Assembly: GCF_001458595.1 (NCBI RefSeq) | Contig: NZ_LN890328.1 | Span: forward strand, 1,969,316 to 2,033,315 | Length of the DNA stretch: 64,000 nucleotides | Direction: 5' to 3' | From: Clostridium neonatale | GTDB lineage: Bacteria; Bacillota; Clostridia; Clostridiales; Clostridiaceae | Shown: piece after piece, positions 53,630 through 63,013 of the stretch | Layout: the number at the start of each line of letters is the position of its first letter | How positions within the stretch are numbered: position 1 is the stretch's first letter | Translations under genes and position numbers: made by a program | Notes under the pieces: model-generated | Databases searched by the model: none | What the model was told of the DNA's origin: nothing | The model's input: the letters and a program-made list of their open reading frames with translations, nothing else

Positions 53630-54076
53630 TTAATTACATAATAATAGTTTTTCTTTTATTCCCGAGTTACTTGCTTTAACTATATTTCCTTTAAAAAGCT
53701 TGGAATTTAACTTTCCAATTGTTATTGGATATAAGGTTGCAACATATATATACTTATCTGCTGCATCAATTTCAAGACCTAACAATAATTCTATATTATC
53801 TATGCTCTTTATCAATTCAATAGATTTCACCAAATTCTTTTTATTACTTATTCCAAAATAATCTGGTTCTTTAATAATTTTCTCTACTATTTCTATTATA
53901 TTGTCTTTAATCTTTTTTGTGAGTTGTTTACCATGCCTCTTCTTAATATGCTTTATTACTCCTGGAGATGCATAAACAACTTTAGGGAAATCAAGCTCTA
54001 AGAGCTCACCTATAGAGTTTTGTAATTTACCGACTTTCTTATAAGCTTTATACTCTTTTCTCATAATATCCCTCAT
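53630..54076 (-). CDS. PBECR-like nuclease-fold protein
   Basis: A 148-residue protein. The middle reads KVVYASPGVIKHIKKRHGKQ, then a helical stretch, PDYFGISNKK, and LEIDAADKYIYVATLYPIT. This pattern (conserved HIKKRHG and a strand-rich C-terminal YVATLYP) matches small phage Barnase-EndoU-ColicinE5/RelE-like (PBECR) fold proteins by memory of the family. No partner antitoxin gene is next to it; spoIVA is upstream and a structured RNA downstream. Whether it cuts RNA here is unknown. Both ATG 54076 and 54064 are possible starts. Confidence 0.6.
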   Translation of the reverse strand: MRDIMRKEYKAYKKVGKLQNSIGELLELDFPKVVYASPGVIKHIKKRHGKQLTKKIKDNIIEIVEKIIKEPDYFGISNKKNLVKSIELIKSIDNIELLLGLEIDAADKYIYVATLYPITIGKLNSKLFKGNIVKASNSGIKEKLLLCN

Positions 54077-54167
54077 TTATATCCTTTTATTTATTATATA
54101 TTAATTTCATGTATTTTTCTACTCAAATACATAAAAGAGTTTTCGATTTCTTACCTCCAAAATTTGA

Positions 54168-54201
54168 GGGAGAATTTCTAGTATATTATTAAAATTCTCC
54201 C
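54168..54201 (-). terminator. Weak terminator-like hairpin after spoIVA
   Basis: GGGAGAATT (54168-54176) pairs with AATTCTCCC (54193-54201) in the gap between spoIVA and the PBECR-like gene. The flank is TCAAATTTT on the minus strand, weaker than a standard T-run. Confidence 0.4.
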
Positions 54202-54305
54202 TAGCATACTTATTAGAATGAAAGAGGATATTACTATGTAATTTTTTTAGAATGGATTTCTTAAAAATCAACTAATATATCTTATCCTCAATCACAAGTG
54301 TTTAA

Positions 54306-55784
54306 TTATAATATTATACAGATTAATCCTCCATTTCCTTCGTTTATAATCTTCTGGAGTGTTTTTTGTATTTTAACTTGAACATCTTCTGGCATCTTAT
54401 ATAATTTATTTTGCAATCCTTCCTTCACTAACACTTCCAATGATTTTCCTAACATATTGCTTTGCCATAATGACGCTGGATCTGTTTCAAACTGTTCAAG
54501 TAACCCTTTAACAAGTTCTTCTGTTTCTTTTTCTGATCCCATTATAGGATTTATTTCTGTTTTTATATCGCATTTTATTAAATGCAAACTTGGAGCACTT
54601 GCTTTAAGCTTAACTCCGTATTTATTCCCTTGTTTAACAATTTCAGGTTCTTCAAACTTCATTTCTGATAATTGAGGTGCAACTAGTCCATATCCGTTTT
54701 CACGAACATCCTCTAAAGCATCTTTTACCTTATCATATTCACATTTTGCATAAGTTAAATCTTTTATAATTCCAAGTAAATTACTTTCTGAGTTTACCTC
54801 TATATTACATATTTCACTTAATACTCTATAGAATATTCCATCTTTAGGTTTCATAACTATTTGTGCTGTTCCACTTCCAAGATCTACTTCTTTTATTGTT
54901 GCTGCCCCTAAAAAATCTTCATTATCAAAACTTTCCAAGCAATATTTTATGTCTCTAACTTTGGATACATCCTTACTCATATCCATAATTATGTTAAAGA
55001 ATTCTTTCTTTAACCAATGATCACATTCAATATTTTCAAGCCATTCTGGCATATCAATATTAATCTCTTTAATTGGAAATTCTCTAAGTACATATTCAAA
55101 TAATTTTTCTATGTCTTCCTCACCTAAATTATATACATCCATTATTTGGACTGCAACATTATATTTCACTTCTAATTCTTTCTTTAATACCTTAGTTTCT
55201 GGCGCATTAGGCTTATTTGTGTTAAGCACTACAATAAATGGCTTATTTAATGATTGTAATTCTGAAATTACTCTTTCTTCTGCTTCTACATAATCTTCTC
55301 TTTCTATGCCAGTTATGCTTCCATCAGTTGTAATAACAAGTCCAATAGTTGAATGATCATTTATAACTTTTCTTGTTCCTATTTCAGCAGCATCTTCAAA
55401 TGGAATTTCATACTCATACCAAGGAGTATGAACCATTTTGCTTTCTTCACCTTCCAAGTATCCAAGTGCACTTTTAACAATATACCCAACACAATCTACC
55501 AATCTCACCTTAAATTTAATTTCATCTCCAAGTGTTATTTCTATTGCTTCGTTTGGAACAAATTTAGGTTCTGTTGTATGAATACTCTTACCTGATCCAC
55601 TTTGTGGTAATTCATCTTTAGCTCTTTCTTTCTTATAGCTGTTATCTATTTTCGGTATAACCATAAGATCCATAAACTTTTTAATAAATGTTGATTTTCC
55701 AGTTCTAACCGGACCTACTACCCCCACATATATATCACCTTGGGTCCTATCAGCTATATCTTTGTATATATTAAAATTGTCCAT
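54306..55784 (-). CDS. spoIVA: Stage IV sporulation protein A
   Basis: ATPase that polymerises on the forespore surface as the base of the spore coat, anchored by SpoVM (also found in this window). The 492-residue protein has the P-loop GPVRTGKSTFIKKFMD near residues 25-33, DCVGYIVKSALGY, and the conserved glycine-rich C-terminus (GNGGLICIIL) needed for SpoVM contact. AGGAGG precedes the ATG. It is usually next to gpsA and der; here an ABC exporter pair and a glycosyltransferase lie between. Confidence 0.98.
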   Translation of the reverse strand: MDNFNIYKDIADRTQGDIYVGVVGPVRTGKSTFIKKFMDLMVIPKIDNSYKKERAKDELPQSGSGKSIHTTEPKFVPNEAIEITLGDEIKFKVRLVDCVGYIVKSALGYLEGEESKMVHTPWYEYEIPFEDAAEIGTRKVINDHSTIGLVITTDGSITGIEREDYVEAEERVISELQSLNKPFIVVLNTNKPNAPETKVLKKELEVKYNVAVQIMDVYNLGEEDIEKLFEYVLREFPIKEINIDMPEWLENIECDHWLKKEFFNIIMDMSKDVSKVRDIKYCLESFDNEDFLGAATIKEVDLGSGTAQIVMKPKDGIFYRVLSEICNIEVNSESNLLGIIKDLTYAKCEYDKVKDALEDVRENGYGLVAPQLSEMKFEEPEIVKQGNKYGVKLKASAPSLHLIKCDIKTEINPIMGSEKETEELVKGLLEQFETDPASLWQSNMLGKSLEVLVKEGLQNKLYKMPEDVQVKIQKTLQKIINEGNGGLICIIL

Positions 55785-55905
55785 ATTTTTTTACCTCCTA
55801 GTATTCTTTTTACCAATATATATATATTCCTTTAACTTTCAAAATATACACATCTATAGGAAAGTAAAAATTAATATCTTTTACATAAATGTTATCTAAT
55901 AAAAA

Positions 55906-55945
55906 TTAACCTACAGAAATATGCTTGAATATTTCTGTAGGTTAA
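55906..55945 (-). terminator. ABC exporter operon terminator
   Basis: A perfect 17-bp stem (arms 55906-55922 and 55929-55945) with a 6-base loop, followed on the minus strand by TTTTTATTAG, just after the second ABC gene. Confidence 0.92.
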
Positions 55946-55956
55946 TTTAAAATTTT

Positions 55957-57678
55957 TTAATATGCGAATTGGCTGTTATATAGTTCATAATAAAACCCAT
56001 GCTTCTTTAATAATTCTTCATGTTTTCCCTGTTCTACTATCTTGCCTTTATTCATAACCAGAATTTTATCAGCATTTATGATTGTTGAGAGTCTATGGGC
56101 AATCACAAAACTTGTTCTTCCTTCCATAAGCTTCAAAAATGCTTTTTGAATTCTAACTTCTGTTAGTGTATCAATAGAACTTGTTGCTTCATCTAAAATT
56201 AAAACTTTAGGTTCTGCAAGCATTACTCTTGCTATAGTTAACAACTGCCTTTGTCCAGCTGATAGATCTTCATCATTTATTATTGTATCATATCCATTTT
56301 TTAATCTTTTAATAAAAGAATGTGCATATGCTGATGTTGCCGCATTAATTATTTCCTCATCAGTAGCATCTGGCTTTCCATAAGCTATATTTTCTTTTAC
56401 AGTGCTATTAAAAAGCCATGGCTCTTGAAGAACCATTCCAAAATTTTTTCTAAGACTATCCCTGGTGATATCATTTATATTATTGCCATCAATATATATT
56501 GCACCCTTATCTATATCATAAAAACGCATTAATAAATTCACTAATGTCGTTTTTCCACACCCGGTAGGACCTACAATAGCAATTGTTTCTCCACATTTTA
56601 CTTCAATAGAAAACTCTTCAATTAATGAAATATTCTTATCATAAGAAAAATACATATTATCGATTGTTATATTTCCTTTACATTCAGTTAATTCTAACGC
56701 GTTAACCTTATCTGGTTCTTCTGTTTTTTCATCTATAATATTAAAAATACGTTCTAGTGATGCAAATGCAGTTTGTATCTGAGCTGTTATCCCTGATATT
56801 TCATTAAAAGGCTTTGCAAATTGAGCTGAATATATCAAAAAGCTTGAAATTATTCCAACGGATACTCCTTCTGTTATAGCTAAGATACCTCCTACTAAAC
56901 CAACGGCTATATAGGAAATATTATTAATAAATCTTGTACTTGGATTTATCATTGCAGACGCAAACATTGCTTTAGTAGCCGTTTTGCACAAGTTATCTGA
57001 AATACAATCAAATTCTCTTATGGAAGCCTTCTCCCTATCAAAAGCTTTTACTATCTTTTGATTACCAACTATTTCTGCAACAAAAGAAGACAATTCACCA
57101 ACTGATTGCTGTTGCTTAGAAAATGAGCTTTGGCTAAATCTACTTATAGTAGCAGCAATAAAAAAACATATGGGTGTAACTACCAATATCCCTAGTGTGA
57201 TTTTAACATTTAAATATAACATACATATAAGTGCAGTAATAACTGTTACTATCCCTGAAAATACATTAGTAATTGAGACGGCTAAAGCATCACTAACATT
57301 GTCCAAATCGTTTGTAAAACGGCTTATAATATCACCATGTGGATGATGATCATAATATGATAATGGCTGTTTATTCAAACTTTTAAATGTATCTCTTCTC
57401 ATATCTCTTACTATTAAATATGAAACCTTATTGGCGTATCGTGATATAAACCATTGAAATATTGAAGAAAGCATATATATAAATCCAAGGCCAATCAATA
57501 TTCTTTCTAGGTTCTTAAAGTTTACATTATTTATTCCCCCAATATTATCAACTGCTACTCCATTTAAATATGTTGCAACAACAATTCCTATATTACTCAT
57601 AAAGGCACACAATACAGCTAATACAATTTGAAAATTATATGGTTTCATATATGTTAAAACTCGTTTAAAACTATTCAT
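55957..57678 (-). CDS. ABC exporter, catalytic half (heterodimer subunit)
   Basis: Type I half-transporter with six transmembrane segments (about 1-300) and one ATPase domain. Walker A GPTGCGKTT near 370-377, Walker B with catalytic Glu at about 497 (VLILDEATSSID) and switch His at about 528 (VIAHRLS) are complete. Its signature is LSAGQ instead of LSGGQ, as expected when it contributes only to the degenerate site. It lies 14 bases after its partner. Likely multidrug or lipid export; substrate unknown. Confidence 0.93.
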   Translation of the reverse strand: MNSFKRVLTYMKPYNFQIVLAVLCAFMSNIGIVVATYLNGVAVDNIGGINNVNFKNLERILIGLGFIYMLSSIFQWFISRYANKVSYLIVRDMRRDTFKSLNKQPLSYYDHHPHGDIISRFTNDLDNVSDALAVSITNVFSGIVTVITALICMLYLNVKITLGILVVTPICFFIAATISRFSQSSFSKQQQSVGELSSFVAEIVGNQKIVKAFDREKASIREFDCISDNLCKTATKAMFASAMINPSTRFINNISYIAVGLVGGILAITEGVSVGIISSFLIYSAQFAKPFNEISGITAQIQTAFASLERIFNIIDEKTEEPDKVNALELTECKGNITIDNMYFSYDKNISLIEEFSIEVKCGETIAIVGPTGCGKTTLVNLLMRFYDIDKGAIYIDGNNINDITRDSLRKNFGMVLQEPWLFNSTVKENIAYGKPDATDEEIINAATSAYAHSFIKRLKNGYDTIINDEDLSAGQRQLLTIARVMLAEPKVLILDEATSSIDTLTEVRIQKAFLKLMEGRTSFVIAHRLSTIINADKILVMNKGKIVEQGKHEELLKKHGFYYELYNSQFAY

Positions 57679-57692
57679 AACTCAGCTCTCCT

Positions 57693-59414
57693 TTATTTAA
57701 CCTGAGATTTATATATTTCTCTATAGGTGTCACATCTATCTAATAATTCTTCATGTGTTCCAAGTCCAACACATCTTCCATCATCTAAAACTAATATCTT
57801 ATCAGCTGAAATAATTGAACTTATTCTTTGAGAAATTATTATCTTAGTGGTATCTTTCAAATTCTCAACTAAAGATTTTCTAAGCTTCTTATCCGTTTCA
57901 TAATCTAATGCGCTTAGACTATCATCTAAAATAATTACTGAAGGTTTTTTTACCAAAGCCCTAGCTATTGTTAATCTCTGTTTCTGTCCTCCAGAAAAGT
58001 TTTTTCCACCTTCATATATATGTGAATCTATACCCTTTTCCATTTTACTTACAAATTCATAAGCTTGTGCATTCTTTAAAGCTTCAACTATTTCGTCCCT
58101 AGTTGCATCCTCTTTTCCCCATTTAATATTATCAGCTATAGTTCCTGTAAATAAAACAGATTTTTGAGGTACTATCCCAATTTGTTCGTGTAAAAAACTT
58201 TGAGAAAGTTTTCTTACATCTTTTCCACCCAAAAGCACAGCGCCTTTTGTTACATCATAAAATCTTGGTATTAAATTAGCTACTGTGGATTTTCCACTAC
58301 CTGTTGTTCCAATTATTCCGAAAACTTCTCCATTATAAATTGAAAAAGATAAATTAGACAATGCTTCTTCTTCATTATATTTAAATGATACATTTTCAAA
58401 AGTTATAATTTCTTTATTTTTTACTAATGTTTTCATGTTAGTTTCATCTACATTAAGTTCATCTTTTATACTTGCGGAATATTCTAAAATCTCACTTATT
58501 CTAGATGCTGATGCTGATGCTTTCGTAAATGTAACAAGTAAATTAGCAACAACTATTAAAGCCAATAAAACCTGTGTTATGTAATTAATTAATACTACAA
58601 TATCTCCTTGAGTTAATGTACCTATATTTACATTAATTGCTCCAAAATGAAATAAAGCTATTATCCCCATATTCATTATAAATGAAGTTAGTGGATTCAT
58701 TAATGCAGATAAATTTGTTACTCTTATGTATGCTTTTGACACATTCTCAGTTGTTTCTTCAATACGTAGTTTCTCATTTTCATGCCTTGCAAATGCTCTA
58801 ATTACACGAACACCACTTAAATTTTCTCTAAGTACATGTCCCAGTTCATCCATTTTAGTTTGAGCAGCTTTATATAGCGGAACTGTTCTTTTCATTATTA
58901 TTGCTATTACTAATATAAATACAGGAATTAAGATTGCAAAAATTAAAGACATTTTAGGGTCTATATATATTGACATTATTAATGCACCAACACATAGAAA
59001 TGGAGCTCTACTTACAAGTCTAATTAACATAGCTACAGCTAATACAACTTGATTCACATCATTTGTAATTCTATTAATAAGTGTTGAATTTCCAAACCTA
59101 TCTATATCTGAATATGAAAATAATGATATTTTTCTTAATAAGCCTTTTCTAATGTCATTTCCTACACTTTGACATGTATAAGAAGCATAATATTGACATA
59201 AAGAAGCTGATGCTAGTCCTACACTTATTATTATGAACATACAAACTACCATCTTTATTACATAAGATATATCATTATTCATAATTCCTATATCTATTAT
59301 TTTCCCCATAAAAATTGGTAATAGAAGTTCAAGAATTGCTTCAAATAATTTAGCTCCAGAACCTATTACCGTCTCCTTCATATATGGTCTAAGAAACCTT
59401 CTAAGTTTAAACAC
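57693..59414 (-). CDS. ABC exporter, degenerate half (heterodimer subunit)
   Basis: Partner half-transporter of the same length (573 residues), with six transmembrane segments. Walker A GTTGSGKST (about 369-376) and signature FSGGQ are intact. The catalytic Glu is replaced by Asp (VIILDDSLSAL, about 498) and the switch His by Gln (IIISQRIS, about 529). These changes match the degenerate subunit of heterodimeric exporters such as BmrCD and TM287/288. It starts at GTG 59414 after GAGGAG. A 26-base palindrome lies upstream. Confidence 0.93.
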   Translation of the reverse strand: MFKLRRFLRPYMKETVIGSGAKLFEAILELLLPIFMGKIIDIGIMNNDISYVIKMVVCMFIIISVGLASASLCQYYASYTCQSVGNDIRKGLLRKISLFSYSDIDRFGNSTLINRITNDVNQVVLAVAMLIRLVSRAPFLCVGALIMSIYIDPKMSLIFAILIPVFILVIAIIMKRTVPLYKAAQTKMDELGHVLRENLSGVRVIRAFARHENEKLRIEETTENVSKAYIRVTNLSALMNPLTSFIMNMGIIALFHFGAINVNIGTLTQGDIVVLINYITQVLLALIVVANLLVTFTKASASASRISEILEYSASIKDELNVDETNMKTLVKNKEIITFENVSFKYNEEEALSNLSFSIYNGEVFGIIGTTGSGKSTVANLIPRFYDVTKGAVLLGGKDVRKLSQSFLHEQIGIVPQKSVLFTGTIADNIKWGKEDATRDEIVEALKNAQAYEFVSKMEKGIDSHIYEGGKNFSGGQKQRLTIARALVKKPSVIILDDSLSALDYETDKKLRKSLVENLKDTTKIIISQRISSIISADKILVLDDGRCVGLGTHEELLDRCDTYREIYKSQVK

Positions 59415-59453
59415 CGTTTATTCCTCCTCACATATTTATTTACTATATACTTT

Positions 59454-59479
59454 ATTATTATACATCAATGTATAATAAT
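59454..59479 (-). promoter_or_regulatory. 26-base palindrome upstream of the ABC exporter genes
   Basis: Two 12-base arms (59454-59465 and 59468-59479) around a 2-base centre, TTATTATACAT / ATGTATAATAA in the core. It overlaps possible -10 sequences (TATAAT) about 40 bases before the GTG, with TTGCAT (59478-59483) nearby. It looks like an operator for a dimeric repressor. Confidence 0.55.
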
Positions 59480-59530
59480 GCAATAGCATAAATTATTAAC
59501 AATGTGAGTTATCATACAATTCAATACATA

Positions 59531-60517
59531 CTAACCATTTGCTTTACATGTATCCAAAATCATTTTGTAATCTAAGTTATTAATTTCTGCATACATTATT
59601 TTTTTCTTATCCAAAGTAGAAATATATTTATTATTATGATAGTCATAATCCACTAATTCAAAGAAAAATTTTTGAAGCACCTTATATATATCATAATTAA
59701 CTGCCCCTTCATCTAAATATAATGTACAATATTGAAGCATATAAATATATATGAGATAAATATGAAATGTAATTTCTTCCTTATAATCTTCATATGCATT
59801 ATGTTCTTTAAACTTCTTAACCAAACATCGTAGTGCATTCATTTTATCTTCTATTTGAATATTCTCATCACCATTACTTGTAATTGATTCAAGATTATTT
59901 GAGTAGTAATACAAAACAAGATCTGTTGCATAAACTTTTTTCAAATACAACATTACAACCGGAAGAAAATCTATATCTTCAAAAGTTACCTTTTCTCTAA
60001 ATTTAATATTATTATCAACTATTATGCTTCTTCTTATAATTTTACTCCACAAAAATCCTGGATAAGCAACAAGATGTCTTCTTTTTTCTAAATTTAACTC
60101 TCCCCATGTTTTTTCAATTGTTGTTAATGCATTCTTTTTAGCACTCCCATTATAAAAGCCGCAATCTACCATATCATAATTTCCGCTACTAGCTAAGTTA
60201 TATAACTGCTCATACATATCTTTTTCCACATAATCATCACTATCAACAAACCCTAAATATTCACCTTTTGCAGCCTCAATTCCTCTATTTCGTGCACCAC
60301 CTGGACGTTTATTTTCATTAAGATTTATCAAAGTTATTTTCTCTGAATACTTTTCCTCATATCCGTTTAAAATATCTATACTTTTATCTGTAGAACAATC
60401 ATTAATTAATATTATTTCAATATCCTTTAAACTTTGATTAACAAGAGATTCTAAACATCTACGTAAATACTTTTCGTTATTATATACCGGTACGATTATT
60501 GATACTTTAATCTTCAT
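59531..60517 (-). CDS. Family 2 glycosyltransferase
   Basis: Cytoplasmic GT-A fold sugar transferase. The 328-residue protein begins MKIKVSIIVPVYNNEKYLRR, with INDCSTDKSIDIL and the metal-binding acidic motif FVDSDDYVEKDM. The C-terminal half is unlike any sugar-specific type I can name. It could act on surface polysaccharide or teichoic acid (inference). I use ATG 60517; GTG codons at 60520 and 60526 are possible starts. It lies between gpsA and the ABC pair as a single gene. Confidence 0.85.
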   Translation of the reverse strand: MKIKVSIIVPVYNNEKYLRRCLESLVNQSLKDIEIILINDCSTDKSIDILNGYEEKYSEKITLINLNENKRPGGARNRGIEAAKGEYLGFVDSDDYVEKDMYEQLYNLASSGNYDMVDCGFYNGSAKKNALTTIEKTWGELNLEKRRHLVAYPGFLWSKIIRRSIIVDNNIKFREKVTFEDIDFLPVVMLYLKKVYATDLVLYYYSNNLESITSNGDENIQIEDKMNALRCLVKKFKEHNAYEDYKEEITFHIYLIYIYMLQYCTLYLDEGAVNYDIYKVLQKFFFELVDYDYHNNKYISTLDKKKIMYAEINNLDYKMILDTCKANG

Positions 60518-60632
60518 CACAATCACTATTCCTTCTCTATTAATTCATAAATATTTTATAATAAAAATATAAATTTTTAATAAACAAACATAAAGTACTA
60601 ATTATTTTTTATAAACAATCAATTATTTTATC

Positions 60633-60684
60633 AAAAAAATCTTAAGATTAAACTAAAATAATCACTTCAGCATAATCTTAAGAT
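60633..60684 (-). terminator. gpsA terminator
   Basis: TAATCTTAAGAT and ATCTTAAGATTA (60639-60650 and 60673-60684) pair across a 22-base loop, followed by seven T on the minus strand. Each arm is itself nearly palindromic (ATCTTAAGAT). Confidence 0.75.
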
Positions 60685-60697
60685 TATAATCTTTTAA

Positions 60698-61690
60698 TTA
60701 AAACAATTCACTTTTCTTGTCTCTACTCATCAACTCATTCACTATAACTTCTGGAGTTTTATTTTCAAATAATCCTCTGTATAGTCCATCAGTTATAGGC
60801 ATTGAAATGCCTAACCTTTCTTTCAGTTCAAAGAAAGCCTTACATGCACTTACACCTTCAACAACCATTCCAACCTCTTTAATAGCATCATCTACATTCA
60901 TTCCTTTTCCTATTAAAAGTCCAGCTCTTCTATTTCTAGAATGCATTGATGTACATGTAACTATTAAATCTCCCATTCCTGTAAGTCCATAAAATGTTTC
61001 TATCCTTCCACCAAGGACCATTCCAACTCTTGTTATTTCCTTCATTCCTCTAGTTATAAGTGCAGCTTTTGTATTATCTCCATACCCAAGACCATCAACT
61101 ATCCCCGCTGCAAGTGCTATAATATTCTTCACAGCTCCACCAATTTCAACACCAATTAAATCATCATTAGTATATACCCTGAAATAATTAGTCATAAATA
61201 AATCTTGGATATCCATAGCACATCTCATATCTTTAGATGATGTTACAACTGTTGTTGGTATTTTCATTGCCACTTCTTCTGCATGACTTGGCCCTGATAA
61301 TACTACTATAGGATTATTTAATTCTTCTTCCATTACAACTGAAAGTCTTTTATCAGTTCCTTCCTCAATTCCTTTAGCTATTGATATAACAGGAATATCA
61401 CTTTGAATCTTTCCTTTTATCTGCTTACACATAAGTCTTATTACATGTGAAGGGACTGATAAAACTATATATTCTGCATCTTTAATCGCATCATCTATAT
61501 TATTAAAAGCAGTTACTCCTTGTGGAATTTTTAAATCTTTAAGGTACTTTTCATTTGTTCTTTTATTATTAATTTCGTTCACTACATCTATGTCTCTATC
61601 ATAAATGCTTACGCAATTATCTTTTTCTGCAAGTAACACAGCTAAGGCAGTTCCAAAACTTCCTCCACCTAAAAAAGTAACTTTACTCAT
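60698..61690 (-). CDS. gpsA: Glycerol-3-phosphate dehydrogenase [NAD(P)+]
   Basis: Makes glycerol 3-phosphate, the acceptor for PlsX/PlsY-based phospholipid synthesis. The 330-residue protein starts [20 protein letters not shown] (nucleotide-binding), has [20 protein letters not shown], the catalytic [14 protein letters not shown] and [12 protein letters not shown] segments. It lies 5 bases downstream of der in the conserved der-gpsA pair. Confidence 0.97.
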   Translation of the reverse strand: MSKVTFLGGGSFGTALAVLLAEKDNCVSIYDRDIDVVNEINNKRTNEKYLKDLKIPQGVTAFNNIDDAIKDAEYIVLSVPSHVIRLMCKQIKGKIQSDIPVISIAKGIEEGTDKRLSVVMEEELNNPIVVLSGPSHAEEVAMKIPTTVVTSSKDMRCAMDIQDLFMTNYFRVYTNDDLIGVEIGGAVKNIIALAAGIVDGLGYGDNTKAALITRGMKEITRVGMVLGGRIETFYGLTGMGDLIVTCTSMHSRNRRAGLLIGKGMNVDDAIKEVGMVVEGVSACKAFFELKERLGISMPITDGLYRGLFENKTPEVIVNELMSRDKKSELF

Positions 61691-61695
61691 TTTTA

Positions 61696-63012
61696 TTATT
61701 CCTTTCTTTGTCTATATTCTATTTGAATACCTGTTCCTTTAAAATCAAAACTTTCTCTTAATTGATTTTCTAAATATCTTTCATATGAGAAATGTCTTGC
61801 TTCTGCATCATTTACAAAGAAAATAAATTTTGGTGGCTTTGTTGCAACTTGAGTTGCATAATAAATTTTCATTCTCTTAAGTCCAACTACCGGTGGTTCT
61901 TTCATAAGTATTGCTTTACTTATAACATCATTTAATATACCTGTTGCAACCCTCTTATTATAATTATCATAACAGTATTTTGCTTTTTCTAAAACCTTTT
62001 GTGTTCTTTGACCTGTTAATGCTGAAATAAATAAATATTCTGCATAGCTTAAGAATTTTAATTTACTTTGTAACTCTTTTTTAAATTTATCTAAAGTCTT
62101 ATCATCTTTTTCAACAAGATCCCATTTATTTACGATTACCATAATAGCTTTTCTCATTTCATGAGCATAACCTATTATTCTTTCATCTTGCTCTGTTATT
62201 CCCTCAGTTGCATCTATCATAAGTATGCACACATCAGCTCTTTCAATTGCAGCATAGGTTCTAACAACACTATATCTTTCAATTTCTTCTTTTACTTTAG
62301 ATTTTCTTCTAAGTCCTGCAGTATCTATTAGTATAAATTTACCTTCTTCAGTTTCCAGATAACTATCTATAGCATCTCTAGTTGTCCCTGGAATATCAGA
62401 AACAATTACTCTATCTTCTCCAAGAAGTCTATTAATCAATGAAGATTTTCCTACATTAGGTTTACCAATCATAGCTATTCTTATGTATTCATCTTCCTCT
62501 TCTTCGTAAATTGATTTATCAAAGTTTTCAACTATACGATCAAGCATATCTCCAAGTCCTAATCCTTGTGATGCTGAAATTGTTATAGGATCACCAATTC
62601 CCAAATTATAAAATTCATATGCATTATCTTCTTCTTTTAAAGAGTCAACTTTGTTAACTACTAAAACTACTGGTTTTTTGCTTTTTCTAAGCATATTTGC
62701 CACTTCATGATCTGCAGCCGTTAAGCCTTCTTTACCATCAACTATAAATACAATAACATCAGCAGTCTCTATTGCTATATTAGCCTGCCTTCTCATTTGT
62801 TGCACTATTATATCATTTCTTTCTGGCTCAATACCACCAGTGTCAATCATTGTAAAATTATAAGTAAGCCATTCTGCTTCTGCATAAACTCTATCTCTTG
62901 TAACACCAGGTGTATCCTCTACTATAGATATTCTCTTTCCTGCTAATCTATTAAATAAAGTTGACTTTCCAACATTCGGTCTACCAACCATAGCAACTAT
63001 CGGTTTCGCCAT
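61696..63012 (-). CDS. der: Ribosome assembly GTPase Der (EngA)
   Basis: Two-GTPase-domain factor required for 50S assembly. The 438-residue protein has first P-loop [14 protein letters not shown] and DTGGIEP, second P-loop [14 protein letters not shown] and DTAGLRRKS, and a C-terminal KH-like domain. It lies one base downstream of the DUF512 gene, and gpsA follows. Confidence 0.98.
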   Translation of the reverse strand: MAKPIVAMVGRPNVGKSTLFNRLAGKRISIVEDTPGVTRDRVYAEAEWLTYNFTMIDTGGIEPERNDIIVQQMRRQANIAIETADVIVFIVDGKEGLTAADHEVANMLRKSKKPVVLVVNKVDSLKEEDNAYEFYNLGIGDPITISASQGLGLGDMLDRIVENFDKSIYEEEEDEYIRIAMIGKPNVGKSSLINRLLGEDRVIVSDIPGTTRDAIDSYLETEEGKFILIDTAGLRRKSKVKEEIERYSVVRTYAAIERADVCILMIDATEGITEQDERIIGYAHEMRKAIMVIVNKWDLVEKDDKTLDKFKKELQSKLKFLSYAEYLFISALTGQRTQKVLEKAKYCYDNYNKRVATGILNDVISKAILMKEPPVVGLKRMKIYYATQVATKPPKFIFFVNDAEARHFSYERYLENQLRESFDFKGTGIQIEYRQRKE

Positions 63013-63013
63013 T

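Noticed and set aside
57693..59414. Degenerate ATPase motifs as a sign of a pseudogene
   Set aside because: The frame is complete and the substitutions are exactly those typical of heterodimeric exporters.
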